57,084 nucleotides of DNA from an uncultured Robiginitomaculum sp. (GCA_938010385.1 CALLVD010000008.1:1-57084), one strand, 5' to 3'. Shown: positions 26,418 to 35,558, numbered from the stretch's first letter. Notes: generated by a model from the letters alone, not told the origin. Numbers and translations: made by a program.

Positions 26418-28899
26418 TGACAAAATCTCTGACGGTTTCCAGGCGCATATCGGCCATATCTTCATGGGCAGCGCCTTCCAATATGGCCATCTTTGCCTCG
26501 CCGACAAGGGTCTCCTTGCCCAATTGCATCATGGACGGAATGGAGAGCGGTGAAGCGTGGGGAAGAATTTTATAGGTGATTTCTCCCTGAACGTCCGACA
26601 GCCAGCGGCGCAGACGCGGAATATCTAAAAGGTCGCGCTCCGCCTCCTCGCGGGCAATGCGCAGCAATATATGGTCAGGGTCATATTTCAGCAGCACATC
26701 GTAAATGAGGTCCGTACTGAATGTGACCTGCTTCATCGTGCGCTTGGCTCCCGGCAAGCGCTGCTCTGTCAGGCCGGCAATGGTCGCGATTTTACGAAAG
26801 CTGCGCTTGACCATCGGGGCTTCCGAGACCCAGCGCTCATATTCATCAGAGAGGATATCTTCGGACATCAAATCCGCGACCTGATTAACCGGCTCGATAG
26901 ACGTGATGGTCAGGGCGTAATCGGTGATGGAATAGGTCAGCGGTTTAAGCCCGCGCATTTCCATGCGCCTCGTCATCAGAAGGCCGAGCGCCATATTAAC
27001 TTTACGCCCTTCAAAGCTGTGAATAACGATGACGTGGACGCCGCGGTCAAAGAAACCCTCTGCCAAGACGCCTTCGCTTTTCGGCAGTTGCGAGAACTGC
27101 GCTTGCAAAGCCAGCCAGTCCTGTATTTGCGCAGGGAGTCGGCTCCAACCGGCCGGCTGAGAAATCAAACGCCTTACGCCGCCGGCCAAAAATGTCGAGA
27201 GCGGCATCACCCCGCCGGCAAAGGCCGGCACTTTGGGCGGGGTCTTTTTCGGCATTGGACTGGCTTCCAACGCCATGTCGCGAATGCCGTGATAGCGCAG
27301 GACTTCGCCGCCAAAGACAAAACTGTCACCGGGCGCAATGCCCATGACAAACCGCTCTTCAATCTCGCCGATATTGCGAAAGCGCTTGGATTTCATATTC
27401 GGAAAGCGCCGCACGCGCAGTTTGGCATATTCAACGATTGTGCCGATATTCATGCGGTGCCGACGCGCCTGTTGCGGCGAGGAAATTTCATAGCCGCGTG
27501 ATGTCGATTTCAATCTGGAAAACCGGTCATAAGCTTTCAGCGCATAGCCGCCGTCTTGCGCAAACCCGACCAGCAAATCAAAGTCAGACTTTGACAGATT
27601 TCGGTAAGGCCAAGCGCTGCGGATTTCGCTGAGCGTTTCGCGCTTTTTAAATTTGCCCGCGCAGGCCCGGTTGACGATGTACTGCACGGCGACATCCATA
27701 GCCCCTTCCGTATAGTCCTCTCCGTCACGCTGCCCGGCGTCAATGGCATCCATCGCCACGGCGCATTCAACCGCTTCGAGCGGATTGCAGGGGACCAGAA
27801 CAGCTTCGGACGGTTCATCCATGCGGTGATTGGACCGGCCGATACGCTGCAAAAGCCGGCTGACGCCTTTGGGCGCGCCGACTTGCAGGATGAAGTCAAC
27901 ATCGCCCCAATCAATACCCATTTCAAGAGCAGACGTCGAGACAACCGCCCGCAGCTTACCTTGCGCAATTAAGCTTTCCGTTTTCTGCCGCCGCTCACGC
28001 GAGAGCGAGCCGTGATACAGGCCAATCGATAAATTGTCGTCATTGATCTGCCAAAGCTGCTGAAAGAGCAGCTCTGTTTGCGCGCGCGTATTGACGAAAA
28101 CGATAGAGCTTTTGGCCTTTTTTATAGCCGCGTAAATATCTTTGACCGCAAAGCGCGGATTGTGACCGCCCAGCGGGTAGCGCGCCTCGGTCTGCATAAT
28201 TGACAGCTTTGGTGAGGCGTCGCCGCGCACTTCGATAATTTTAGCCGGCGCGTCTGTGGGCCCGAGCCATTTCGCCGCCGCCTGGGCATCCGCGATAGTC
28301 GCAGACAGGCCAAACCGGATATGCCCGGGCGCCAAAGTCTTGAGCCGCGCCAAAGCCAGTGACGTGAAATCCCCGCGCTTATTTGTGGCAAAGCTGTGCA
28401 GCTCATCGACAATGACGGTTTGCAAGTCGGCGAAATAGTCGGCAGCATCCGGATAAGACAGCAAGAGCATCAGACTCTCGGGCGTGGTCAGCAGGATATT
28501 CGGCGGCGTCTTACGCTGCTTTGTTCGCTGATAAGATTTTGTATCACCGGTGCGCACGCCTATGGTGATGGGCAGTCCCATTTCCGCAACAGGGCGATTT
28601 AGGTTGCGCTCAATATCATTAGTCAGCGCCCGAAGCGGGGAGATATACAGCGTGTGTAGCTTCGCCCCTGCGCCGGTTTGCTTTTGCGATAAATCAATCA
28701 GGCTTGGCAAAAAGCCCGCGAGGGTTTTGCCGCCGCCGGTCGGGGCGATTAACAGCGTGTCTTCGCGCCGTGCAAACGCGCCAACCATTTGCCGTTGATA
28801 GTCGCGGATGGCCCAGCCCTGGCGCTCGAACCAGCGCTCAAATTCGCCCGGAACCTTACCCGCACTCAACCGCTTCGTCTGTGTCACCGTATCAAGCAT
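26395..28899 (-). CDS. Ligase-associated DEXH-box DNA helicase (Lhr-like)
   Basis: An 834-residue superfamily 2 helicase. Motifs in order are IAPTGGGKTLAG (Walker A), LLTTPESLMLLL, VDELHSF (DELH box), GLSATIADAQ, then STSALEMGIDWGDVDFILQVGAPKG and QRIGRSNHR (motifs V-VI). A winged-helix and DEAD-associated C-terminal region follows. It matches the helicase of the four-gene ligase-associated repair cluster. It starts 45-72 bases from the divergent exonuclease-ligase operon, so the two halves probably share a control region. Confidence 0.92.
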   Translation of the reverse strand: MLDTVTQTKRLSAGKVPGEFERWFERQGWAIRDYQRQMVGAFARREDTLLIAPTGGGKTLAGFLPSLIDLSQKQTGAGAKLHTLYISPLRALTNDIERNLNRPVAEMGLPITIGVRTGDTKSYQRTKQRKTPPNILLTTPESLMLLLSYPDAADYFADLQTVIVDELHSFATNKRGDFTSLALARLKTLAPGHIRFGLSATIADAQAAAKWLGPTDAPAKIIEVRGDASPKLSIMQTEARYPLGGHNPRFAVKDIYAAIKKAKSSIVFVNTRAQTELLFQQLWQINDDNLSIGLYHGSLSRERRQKTESLIAQGKLRAVVSTSALEMGIDWGDVDFILQVGAPKGVSRLLQRIGRSNHRMDEPSEAVLVPCNPLEAVECAVAMDAIDAGQRDGEDYTEGAMDVAVQYIVNRACAGKFKKRETLSEIRSAWPYRNLSKSDFDLLVGFAQDGGYALKAYDRFSRLKSTSRGYEISSPQQARRHRMNIGTIVEYAKLRVRRFPNMKSKRFRNIGEIEERFVMGIAPGDSFVFGGEVLRYHGIRDMALEASPMPKKTPPKVPAFAGGVMPLSTFLAGGVRRLISQPAGWSRLPAQIQDWLALQAQFSQLPKSEGVLAEGFFDRGVHVIVIHSFEGRKVNMALGLLMTRRMEMRGLKPLTYSITDYALTITSIEPVNQVADLMSEDILSDEYERWVSEAPMVKRSFRKIATIAGLTEQRLPGAKRTMKQVTFSTDLIYDVLLKYDPDHILLRIAREEAERDLLDIPRLRRWLSDVQGEITYKILPHASPLSIPSMMQLGKETLVGEAKMAILEGAAHEDMADMRLETVRDFVNENATKG

Positions 28900-28971
28900 A
28901 TTGTAATTACGGGGTCCTTACGGGGTCAGACTTAGGAGACTTATATTTCAAACGCTTCAGCAGAAGATTGG

Positions 28972-29970
28972 ATGCAAGTGCGGCCGCAAGGTCTGTATTA
29001 CGTGCCGGCCGATGCCTATATCGACCCGCATGACGCAGTCGGACGCGCCATCATCACCCACGGTCACGCCGATCATGCCCGCGACGGTCACGGCGAGGTC
29101 TTCGCCACGCCGGAAACGCTCGAAATTATGCGCACGCGCTACTACCTGAAAGATGAGACGCAAGAGACGGGCTTGGCCTATGGCACGCGGCATGATCTGG
29201 GCAATGGCGTTACGCTTTGGTTTGCGAGCGCGGGACATATTCTCGGCTCTGCGCAGGCCGTGCTGGAATATAACGGCACGCGCATTGTCGCCGCGGGCGA
29301 TTATAAACGACACCCCGACCCGACCTGCACGCCGTTTGAAGTCGTGCCATGTGACGTCTTCATCACGGAAGCCACCTTCGCCCTGCCCGTTTTTCAGCAC
29401 CCCCCGCTGGAAGCCGAAGTTGAAAAGCTGCTGCGGTCCCTGCGCGCCCTGCCTCACCGCACCCATATTGTCGGCGTTTACGCGCTGGGGAAATGCCAAC
29501 GGCTGATGAAGACATTGCGCCTCGCCGGCTATGAAGAACCGTTTTACATGCACGGCGCCCTTAAGCGGCTGACCGAGCTCTATGAGGGCTACGGCCAAGA
29601 CTTCGGCGCATGGGAATTGGTCAGCGAAATTCCGCGCGCTGATAAGCACGTCTTTCAAGGCAAAATCGTGCTTTGCCCCCCGGCGCAGATCAATGATCGT
29701 TGGTCGCGGCGCTTTGCCGACCCGCTGCCGACAGTGGCCAGCGGATGGATGCAAATTCGCGCCCGTGCCCGGCAAAAACGCGCGGAAATGGCGCTTGTTG
29801 TCTCGGATCATGCCGATTGGGGGGACCTTATCCGTACGTGCGAAGAGACAGGCGCAGACAATATCTGGATTACCCACGGACGCGTCGAAGCGCTGCAATA
29901 TGCGCTGGAGCAGCGCGGCATGAAAGCCAAAGCGCTCAACCTGATCGGCCGTGATGAGAGCGTGGAATAA
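28972..29970 (+). CDS. Ligase-associated exonuclease (metallo-beta-lactamase fold)
   Basis: A 332-residue beta-CASP/metallo-beta-lactamase nuclease. The metal site is THGHADHARDGH (about residues 29-40), followed by SAGHILGSAQ and a C-terminal SDHADWGDL. It belongs to the ligase-associated DNA repair set. The ATG at 28972 has no Shine-Dalgarno. An in-frame ATT at 28945 sits 6 bases after a clean AGGAG (28934-28938) and would add nine residues (ISNASAEDW), so initiation there is possible. The stop overlaps the ligase start by one base (TAATG). Confidence 0.9.
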   Translation: MQVRPQGLYYVPADAYIDPHDAVGRAIITHGHADHARDGHGEVFATPETLEIMRTRYYLKDETQETGLAYGTRHDLGNGVTLWFASAGHILGSAQAVLEYNGTRIVAAGDYKRHPDPTCTPFEVVPCDVFITEATFALPVFQHPPLEAEVEKLLRSLRALPHRTHIVGVYALGKCQRLMKTLRLAGYEEPFYMHGALKRLTELYEGYGQDFGAWELVSEIPRADKHVFQGKIVLCPPAQINDRWSRRFADPLPTVASGWMQIRARARQKRAEMALVVSDHADWGDLIRTCEETGADNIWITHGRVEALQYALEQRGMKAKALNLIGRDESVE

Positions 29971-31559
29971 TGGAGCGCTTTTCCGACCTTTTGGACGATC
30001 TCTATTTCACCAATTCCAATTTGGCGAAAGAAATGATTCTGACGCAATATTTGCGCGCGACGCCGGACCCGGACAGAGGCTGGGCCTTGGCCGCTATATC
30101 GGGAACGCTGAGTTTTGATCTGTTTAAGCGCAACGTCATCAAATCCCTGATGATGGAGCGCATGGACCCGGTTTTGTTTGATATGGCCCGCGATTATGTC
30201 GGCGAAATGAGCGAGACTGTCGCGCTCGCCTGGCCGCAATCGCCCGATGCGGTGCGCCTGAACCGCCTCCCGGATTTGCATGAAGTCATTGCGGAATTTC
30301 AGGCGCGCGACAAGGCGGGCATCCGTGACTATCTGATTAATTTGCTCGATAACATGTCACCGCCGCAGCGCTGGGCTTTGCTGAAACTTGGGACACGGGG
30401 GCTGCGTATTGGCATGTCTGCGCGAACGGTTAAGCAGACTTTGGCGAAGATGAAAGACGTTGAAATCGATATTATTGAATCTGTCTGGCACGGCTTAACG
30501 CCGCCTTATACGGAGCTCTTTGCCTGGATTGACGGCAAGGCAGACCTGCCGGATATGAGCGACGTCGTCACGTTCTCGCCGGTCATGCTCGCCCACCCGA
30601 TCGATGAGGAGAAAGACCTGCCCCGCATCACGCCGCAAACCCATATCGCCGAATGGAAATGGGATGGCATACGGGTGCAGGTTTCGAGCACAGGCAAGGA
30701 GACAAAGATTTTCTCGCGCAAAGGCGAAGACATTTCAGGCAGCTTCCCTGATCTTGCGCAAGCAATTGATTTTCGCGGCGTCATCGACGGAGAATTGCTC
30801 GTTAAACCGAACGGCGAGATTGGATCCTTTAATGATTTGCAGCAGCGTTTAAATAAGAAAAAACCTGGCAAGAGCCTGATGGAGAAACTTCCCGCGCACG
30901 TAATTGCCTACGACATTATTGAGCAAGACGGCGTTTCGCAACGCGCATTGCCGCTCTCGCAACGCAGAAGCGCACTGGCGGAATTAGTTGCCACGCATGA
31001 AAACGAGCGCATAGACATGTCAGAGGACTTAACGTTCTCTGATACGGATGATCTGCGCAATCTCCGTAAGCAGGCCGCACAAACAGGCGGGCTGATTGAA
31101 GGCGTAATGATAAAAGACCTGTCGAGCCTTTATGTGTCAGGACGTCCAAAGCATGCTTGGTATAAATGGAAGCGCGATCCGTTTTTACTTGATGCTGTGC
31201 TGATGTATGCGCGGCGCGGCACAGGAAAACGCTCATCATTCTATTCGGATTATACGTTTGGCCTTTGGAATGATGAAGGTGAATTGCTTCCCATCGGTAA
31301 AGCCTATTTCGGATTTACGGATGAAGAGCTTAAAGAGATCGACAACTGGATTCGCCGTAACAAAACCCAACGCTTCGGCCCCGTGCAGGAAGTTAAAAAA
31401 GAGCTGGTTTTTGAAGTTGCTTTTGACGCGGCGCAAATCAGTAAGCGTCACAAATCCGGCTTTGCCCTGCGCTTTCCACGCATTCACAGAATACGGTGGG
31501 ATAAGCCCGCGAATGAGGCCGACAGGCTCGATGCCCTCGCGGCTTTACTCGGTCAATAG
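29970..31559 (+). CDS. ATP-dependent DNA ligase (cluster type)
   Basis: A 529-residue ATP-dependent ligase. An N-terminal DNA-binding domain (about 1-190) precedes the adenylation domain with active-site Lys in EWKWDGIRVQ, then FSRKGEDIS, IDGELLV, EGVMIKDLSSLY and WYKWKRDP. An OB-fold follows, with EVAFD and a basic end. It seals nicks with ATP, separately from the essential NAD-dependent LigA. With the coupled exonuclease and divergent helicase-PdeM genes it completes a known four-gene repair cluster. A bidirectional terminator follows. Confidence 0.93.
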   Translation: MERFSDLLDDLYFTNSNLAKEMILTQYLRATPDPDRGWALAAISGTLSFDLFKRNVIKSLMMERMDPVLFDMARDYVGEMSETVALAWPQSPDAVRLNRLPDLHEVIAEFQARDKAGIRDYLINLLDNMSPPQRWALLKLGTRGLRIGMSARTVKQTLAKMKDVEIDIIESVWHGLTPPYTELFAWIDGKADLPDMSDVVTFSPVMLAHPIDEEKDLPRITPQTHIAEWKWDGIRVQVSSTGKETKIFSRKGEDISGSFPDLAQAIDFRGVIDGELLVKPNGEIGSFNDLQQRLNKKKPGKSLMEKLPAHVIAYDIIEQDGVSQRALPLSQRRSALAELVATHENERIDMSEDLTFSDTDDLRNLRKQAAQTGGLIEGVMIKDLSSLYVSGRPKHAWYKWKRDPFLLDAVLMYARRGTGKRSSFYSDYTFGLWNDEGELLPIGKAYFGFTDEELKEIDNWIRRNKTQRFGPVQEVKKELVFEVAFDAAQISKRHKSGFALRFPRIHRIRWDKPANEADRLDALAALLGQ

Positions 31560-31577
31560 CCCGCTTCACCCATTAAA

Positions 31578-31607
31578 AAAAACCGCTTTCATCAGAAAGC
31601 GGTTTTT
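31578..31607. terminator. Bidirectional intrinsic terminator
   Basis: AACCGCTTTC-ATCA-GAAAGCGGTT forms a 10-bp stem with a 4-base loop, with A-runs on the left and T-runs on the right. It can end both the ligase operon (+) and the converging acidic-protein gene (-). Confidence 0.85.
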
Positions 31608-31644
31608 CTTTCGGGGTAATGAAATTACCCGATTTTATGCCGGC

Positions 31645-32019
31645 TTAATTATTAGCAGGGTCATCGGCTTCCGGTCTGTCAATATCAATGGTCGGAAGAG
31701 AGATTGACGTCTCATCCATATCTGCGTCCATGTCGACAGGTACTTCGATTTCTATGGTCTTAGTTTCCACATCGACGTTCGGGACAGAAACGCCGACTTG
31801 CGTTGTGCCCAAGTTAACATCGGCGACATCGACATCAAATTCAGGCATTTGGCCGGTTTCGGCAGACACATCAACGTCGACTGTAGGAAGGCGCGCTTCT
31901 TGGGTTTGATCGACATCAATCAAATATATAGCCGCCGCGCAGACGGCGATAACGGCTGCAGACCCTAAAATCCATGCGCCAATTTTTTTACCGGAATTGT
32001 TATCATACGAATTAGTCAT
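31645..32019 (-). CDS. Acidic, repeat-rich single-pass membrane protein
   Basis: A 124-residue protein of unknown function. It has a short polar N-terminus, one TM helix (about 13-34), and an exported tail very rich in Asp, Val and Thr. The tail holds degenerate repeats around VDVDV or IDID (LPTVDVDVS, PEFDVDVADV, VPNVDVETK, VPVDMDADMD, LPTIDIDRP). Such a tail could bind cations or form extended beta structure; this is inference. It lies 48 bases downstream of the PLDc_N-type small gene and probably shares its EcfG-type promoter. Confidence 0.7.
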   Translation of the reverse strand: MTNSYDNNSGKKIGAWILGSAAVIAVCAAAIYLIDVDQTQEARLPTVDVDVSAETGQMPEFDVDVADVNLGTTQVGVSVPNVDVETKTIEIEVPVDMDADMDETSISLPTIDIDRPEADDPANN

Positions 32020-32067
32020 ATTTCAGTCTTTCATGTTGGTGGGGGGGGAGGAGAGTTTTATTCGGAC

Positions 32068-32244
32068 CTAAACATTGCCCTTAGGGCCTACAAAGAACCA
32101 AATAATCAAGCCGACCAGCGGCAGCAGCAGGACAAGCAAGCCCCACAAAATTTTGGCGACGGTTGAGGCACCTGACTTAATGATTGAGAGGATCGCCCAG
32201 ATGACGATAATGAGATGCAGAATTCCAAGAATGCCTTCTAACAT
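32068..32244 (-). CDS. Small PLDc_N-type membrane protein (58 aa)
   Basis: This gene is too short for the ORF track. It reads MLEGILGILHLIIVIWAILS... and ends WFFVGPKGNV. Two hydrophobic helices are joined by a short polar turn, and the final GPKG resembles the phospholipase-D-nuclease N-terminal (PLDc_N) motif found as stand-alone stress proteins. The start has AAGGA 7-8 bases upstream. A perfect EcfG-type promoter on the minus strand lies about 50 bases before it. Confidence 0.8.
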   Translation of the reverse strand: MLEGILGILHLIIVIWAILSIIKSGASTVAKILWGLLVLLLPLVGLIIWFFVGPKGNV

Positions 32245-32292
32245 TTTTTATTCCTTGTGTGTTTCCGGGCTTAATTGCCCGATTGCAGTACC

Positions 32293-32317
32293 AACGAGCA
32301 CATCACGCTTGAGTTCC
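32293..32317 (-). promoter_or_regulatory. EcfG-type promoter, exact, for PLDc_N gene
   Basis: On the minus strand GGAAC (32317-32313), 16 bases, CGTT (32296-32293). This is an exact match to the alphaproteobacterial general-stress consensus. It would drive the 58-aa PLDc_N protein and the acidic membrane protein. Confidence 0.75.
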
Positions 32318-32396
32318 GAAATAAAAAAAATGCCCCCTGATTCGTTTTGGGCCGTATATAAACATTGCCTAAATCCGTTTTTAACCGACTTAGTTT

Positions 32397-32421
32397 GGAA
32401 CGAAGTCTTAAACGACGGGTT
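32397..32421 (+). promoter_or_regulatory. EcfG-like promoter (GGTT -10) for response regulator
   Basis: GGAAC, 16 bases, GGTT: one mismatch to CGTT. The expected transcription start falls at or next to the ATG at 32430, so the transcript may be leaderless. Confidence 0.5.
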
Positions 32422-32429
32422 GTATACGC

Positions 32430-32795
32430 ATGACCAGAACAATTTTAATCGTTGAAGACGACCCGTTCATCGCGATGGACCTGCAAGACACGTTTGAAGA
32501 AGCGGGCTATACGGTTTTGGGTCCCGTAGCTTCAGTCGTTCCCGGTCTGCAAATCATCAGTCAAACACAGCCCGATGTCGCCATGCTCGACTATAATTTG
32601 GGACGTGAGACGAGCATTCCTATCGCCCGGAAACTTGATGCAGCCTCTGTCCCCTACGTCTTTTTGTCCGGACAGGTAGAAAGCGTTATTGCTGCAAATA
32701 ATACCGAACAGAGAAAAGTGTTTAAAAAGCCGTTTGACGGCGAGCAGATTATTGCATTTGTCGACAGTGTGCTTGAGACAAGACAGGCGGGCTAG
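32430..32795 (+). CDS. Single-domain response regulator
   Basis: A 121-residue stand-alone receiver with the acidic pair (VEDDPF), phospho-acceptor Asp in AMLDYNLG (about residue 54), a switch Ser in VFLSGQ, and Lys in FKKPFD. It has no output domain, so it would act as a phosphate shuttle or sink, like the single-domain regulators that tune PhyR in other alphaproteobacteria. No Shine-Dalgarno precedes the ATG. It converges on a GAF-HWE kinase gene, a plausible partner. Confidence 0.88.
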   Translation: MTRTILIVEDDPFIAMDLQDTFEEAGYTVLGPVASVVPGLQIISQTQPDVAMLDYNLGRETSIPIARKLDAASVPYVFLSGQVESVIAANNTEQRKVFKKPFDGEQIIAFVDSVLETRQAG

Positions 32796-32893
32796 CGCTC
32801 CCCCAACCCTCGGCCAACATATCAACGGCGGGGAAGGCCATGATGTTGACAGTTAACCGAGGCACCAAGTCCTCTGAGAGAGCGACCCGGCGA

Positions 32894-32926
32894 GCAGAGC
32901 AGTAAACAGTTTGCCTGCCGGGTCAT
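32894..32926. repeat. Inverted repeat in intergenic gap
   Basis: The convergent gap 32796-32962 contains roughly GACCCGGC...GCCGGGTC with about 25 bases between the arms and no clear T-tract. It may be a weak terminator for the response regulator. Nothing else was recognised in the gap. Confidence 0.3.
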
Positions 32927-32962
32927 TAACCCACGTTAACTGAGCTGCTAATGCCGCATGGG

Positions 32963-34045
32963 CTATTCAAGACGCTCTCTGCGGGCGATAACTGTATAGT
33001 GTAAGCCGCCGGGCAGAACGTTATGCTCAGCGGTTCCTTGCAAATCCGCAGGGACTATTCGGGTGAGGATCTGGCTGCCAAAACCTTTGTGATTTGTGGG
33101 CCCGTGATTAAGGCCTGTCGCAGTTTCCCGCCATTCAAACCGGATTGTGTCGTCGTCACTGCCGGTCCAAGAAAAATTGACAAAACCTGTATCGCTTTTC
33201 AGCGCGCCGTGCTTGACCGCATTAGTCGCCAATTCGTTGAGCATAAGGGTTAGGGTAAACGCGCCTCTTGCAGAGATAAATATATCCTCTTTCGTCGACA
33301 GACTGATCCGTGAACGGGTTTCAGGCGAAAGAAATGGCGACACCGTTTTTTCGAAAAGCGCTGACAGGGGCGCACTTTGAAATTTTTGCGCCGCGATAAG
33401 CGCCTGTGTTTCTGCCAATACGGTTATTCTGTCTCGCAGCCGCTTTGCAAAATCCTTCTGATCGCCGCCGCTGCGCGCCATCAGGGAAATAAGACTGGAC
33501 ACGTGTGCGTACATATTGCCCATACGGTGGCGCAGCTCTTCATTGACCACGTTCAAATCGTCAATAACCTGCCCTTGAGCATTAGCTTCGATTTCAGCCA
33601 TGACCGTTGCCGCCATATCAGCCAATATTTGCCTATCCTCTTCATTAAAGTCATTCCGAGGCTTTGAATCTATGACGCACAAGGTCCCCAGAGCGTGCCC
33701 GTCGCCCGTAATCAGCGGCGCCCCGGCATAAAATGAAATATTGGGATCGCCGGTGACTAAAGGATTTGAAGCAAATCGGGGATCTTTATTGGCGTCAGGC
33801 ACGACCATTATGTTTTTTGATTGAATTGCATACGCGCAAAACGCCTGATCACGCGGTGTTTGTATTGCGTCGAGTCCGTGGCGGGACTTAAACCATTGCC
33901 TATCTTTATCGATGAGAGAAACCAGAGCAATTTCAGTGCCCAGCGCTCTGGAGGCCAGGCGCGTTAAACGGTCAAATCTTTCCTCAGGAAGGGAATCCAG
34001 CAATCCCGTCCGGCCCAATGCAGCCAGTCTGTTCTGTTCAGTCAT
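32963..34045 (-). CDS. GAF-domain HWE histidine kinase
   Basis: A soluble kinase of about 360 residues. A GAF sensor domain (about 8-155; LIDKDRQWFKSRHGL, FCAYAI, GTLCVID) is followed by an HWE/HisKA_2 domain with ELRHRMGNMYAHVSSL, an N-box LNELATNAVKHG and the WRE element (IRFEWRETATG). The track start at 34069 is less likely. Met at 34045 (MTEQNRLAALG) has GAGGT upstream and a family-like N-terminus. It faces a single-domain receiver and sits in the stress island, so it may feed PhyR; that link is inference. Confidence 0.88.
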   Translation of the reverse strand: MTEQNRLAALGRTGLLDSLPEERFDRLTRLASRALGTEIALVSLIDKDRQWFKSRHGLDAIQTPRDQAFCAYAIQSKNIMVVPDANKDPRFASNPLVTGDPNISFYAGAPLITGDGHALGTLCVIDSKPRNDFNEEDRQILADMAATVMAEIEANAQGQVIDDLNVVNEELRHRMGNMYAHVSSLISLMARSGGDQKDFAKRLRDRITVLAETQALIAAQKFQSAPLSALFEKTVSPFLSPETRSRISLSTKEDIFISARGAFTLTLMLNELATNAVKHGALKSDTGFVNFSWTGSDDDTIRFEWRETATGLNHGPTNHKGFGSQILTRIVPADLQGTAEHNVLPGGLHYTVIARRERLE

Positions 34046-34157
34046 AATAAACCTCGCGCCATGGCGCACAAGGCCTTCCCTTCGTGCAAGCTAGACTATT
34101 CGCCGGCGTTTGTCTGTTTTATTTTGCTGTATGACAAAAGGGTGTTTTAAACGCCTG

Positions 34158-35558
34158 TCAGGAGCGTCCGCCGCCCCATTCCTGCGAGGCCTGAACGCTC
34201 ATATAATATTCGGGATCGGATATCATCCGCTCTGATTTTTCAAATTCTGCCTTCAATTCATCCCGCTCCAATTCGGTCGGGAGGTTTTCCATGGCCGACC
34301 GTTTGAGCTTTTTCAACTGGGCCATCAGCACATCTTTGTGCGCATCGGTCTTCGCCTTTGCCGTCAGCTCCGTTAAAATAGTCAGCATTTTCAGGCACGT
34401 ATTGCGATCAGCTGTAATATAGGCCCGGCTCTGGTCACAGATCACGCTGACAAACCGTTCAAAGGAAATCGGATAAGAGATAATCCTGACGTCCCCATTC
34501 TCGTCGCGGCGATACGGGCTCGGTAAATTTGCCCGCATCATGGCGCTGATCGCGCTTTGGAACCAGTTGATACAGTTTATGGCTGTAAACGGGTCATTTA
34601 TGCCGGGGGACAGCGCCCGCGCCAATATCTCAACAAGTTCATCGGCCAAAAACAAAATGTTTTGATGCGCTGTTCTGTCTTGGCCCATAGCAAATCCGGA
34701 CCGCAGCTTTTTACTGTCACCCTCTGCCGGCTTGAACGCGGTCAAATCGCTGTTCCAAACATGCATGAGCACATCATCATTAACGGCAAAATCACCCGGC
34801 CTATATTGAAGGCGGACCACCGCATTGTTTTCTGTAGCCCAGTTTAAAATAGCAGTCTCGTTCACGGCCTGAATATAGCCCTCTGCAGAATTATAGATCG
34901 GCACAGCCTCGATCAGATCATATTGACCGGCATCAGGATCTTCGGATTGTTCGCCCTCGCCGATATTTTCAGGATACATATCCTGAATATCACGCCTAAG
35001 CTTCCTGCCGACCTGCCCCGTAATATTACCGACATTGAGGGTTTCAGGAATGTGATGGATAAAGAAAATCATAACGCCGACACTGACCATGGTCAGGCCC
35101 ATAGCGACCAAAATCGATAAGTTAGGCACAAACTCTGCGACAGCGTTTTCCGCACCGGTTCCATCGCCCGTGCGGGCAATACGAAGGATAAGCAGGCAGT
35201 AGACAAAGGTAGAGGTAAAGGTCCCTAATGTGACTTGGTTTGCGCGGTCGCGCATAAAATTACCGATTAAACGCGGCCCATATTGCCCCGCAGCACTCGT
35301 TACAGCGACCATAGTGATTGAAAAGGTCACACTGGCGACGGTCATCATAGAAGCGGCAATCGTCGTCAAAATTGCGCGCGCGCCATCGGCCTTATTTGAA
35401 TAAAACCAACCCAAATCTTCTGCGAGTCTGTAGTCCCAGTTCTTATCAATGTGACTTGTCAACATGGCCAAGAGAAAGGCCCCGAGTGCCATCAAGCCGG
35501 GAATAAAGTAATAGCTGCCCTGTAAATCATTCCAAAGCTTAATGAGCCGGGCGTTCAT
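34158..35558 (-). CDS. DUF2254 inner-membrane protein
   Basis: A 466-residue protein with an N-terminal membrane region of about four TM helices (residues 17-165) and a cytoplasmic C-terminal half. It matches DUF2254 proteins (SVTFSITMVAVTSAAGQYGPRL and NDPFTAINCINW are characteristic). Function is unknown. Its start overlaps the stop of the upstream mscS-type gene (ATGA), so it is co-translated with it and shares the stress-type promoter. Confidence 0.85.
   Translation of the reverse strand: MNARLIKLWNDLQGSYYFIPGLMALGAFLLAMLTSHIDKNWDYRLAEDLGWFYSNKADGARAILTTIAASMMTVASVTFSITMVAVTSAAGQYGPRLIGNFMRDRANQVTLGTFTSTFVYCLLILRIARTGDGTGAENAVAEFVPNLSILVAMGLTMVSVGVMIFFIHHIPETLNVGNITGQVGRKLRRDIQDMYPENIGEGEQSEDPDAGQYDLIEAVPIYNSAEGYIQAVNETAILNWATENNAVVRLQYRPGDFAVNDDVLMHVWNSDLTAFKPAEGDSKKLRSGFAMGQDRTAHQNILFLADELVEILARALSPGINDPFTAINCINWFQSAISAMMRANLPSPYRRDENGDVRIISYPISFERFVSVICDQSRAYITADRNTCLKMLTILTELTAKAKTDAHKDVLMAQLKKLKRSAMENLPTELERDELKAEFEKSERMISDPEYYMSVQASQEWGGGRS

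Noticed and set aside
26671-27501. 276-aa plus-strand ORF
   Set aside because: Antisense shadow of the helicase; it is Arg/His-rich, low-quality translation.
28957-29898. 313-aa minus-strand ORF
   Set aside because: It is the exact antisense of the exonuclease gene, which has a full MBL motif set; the antisense translation has no recognisable domain.
32041-32048. G8 homopolymer as a phase-variation tract
   Set aside because: It lies between two genes, not in a coding frame or a promoter spacer that I can define, so a switching role is unsupported.
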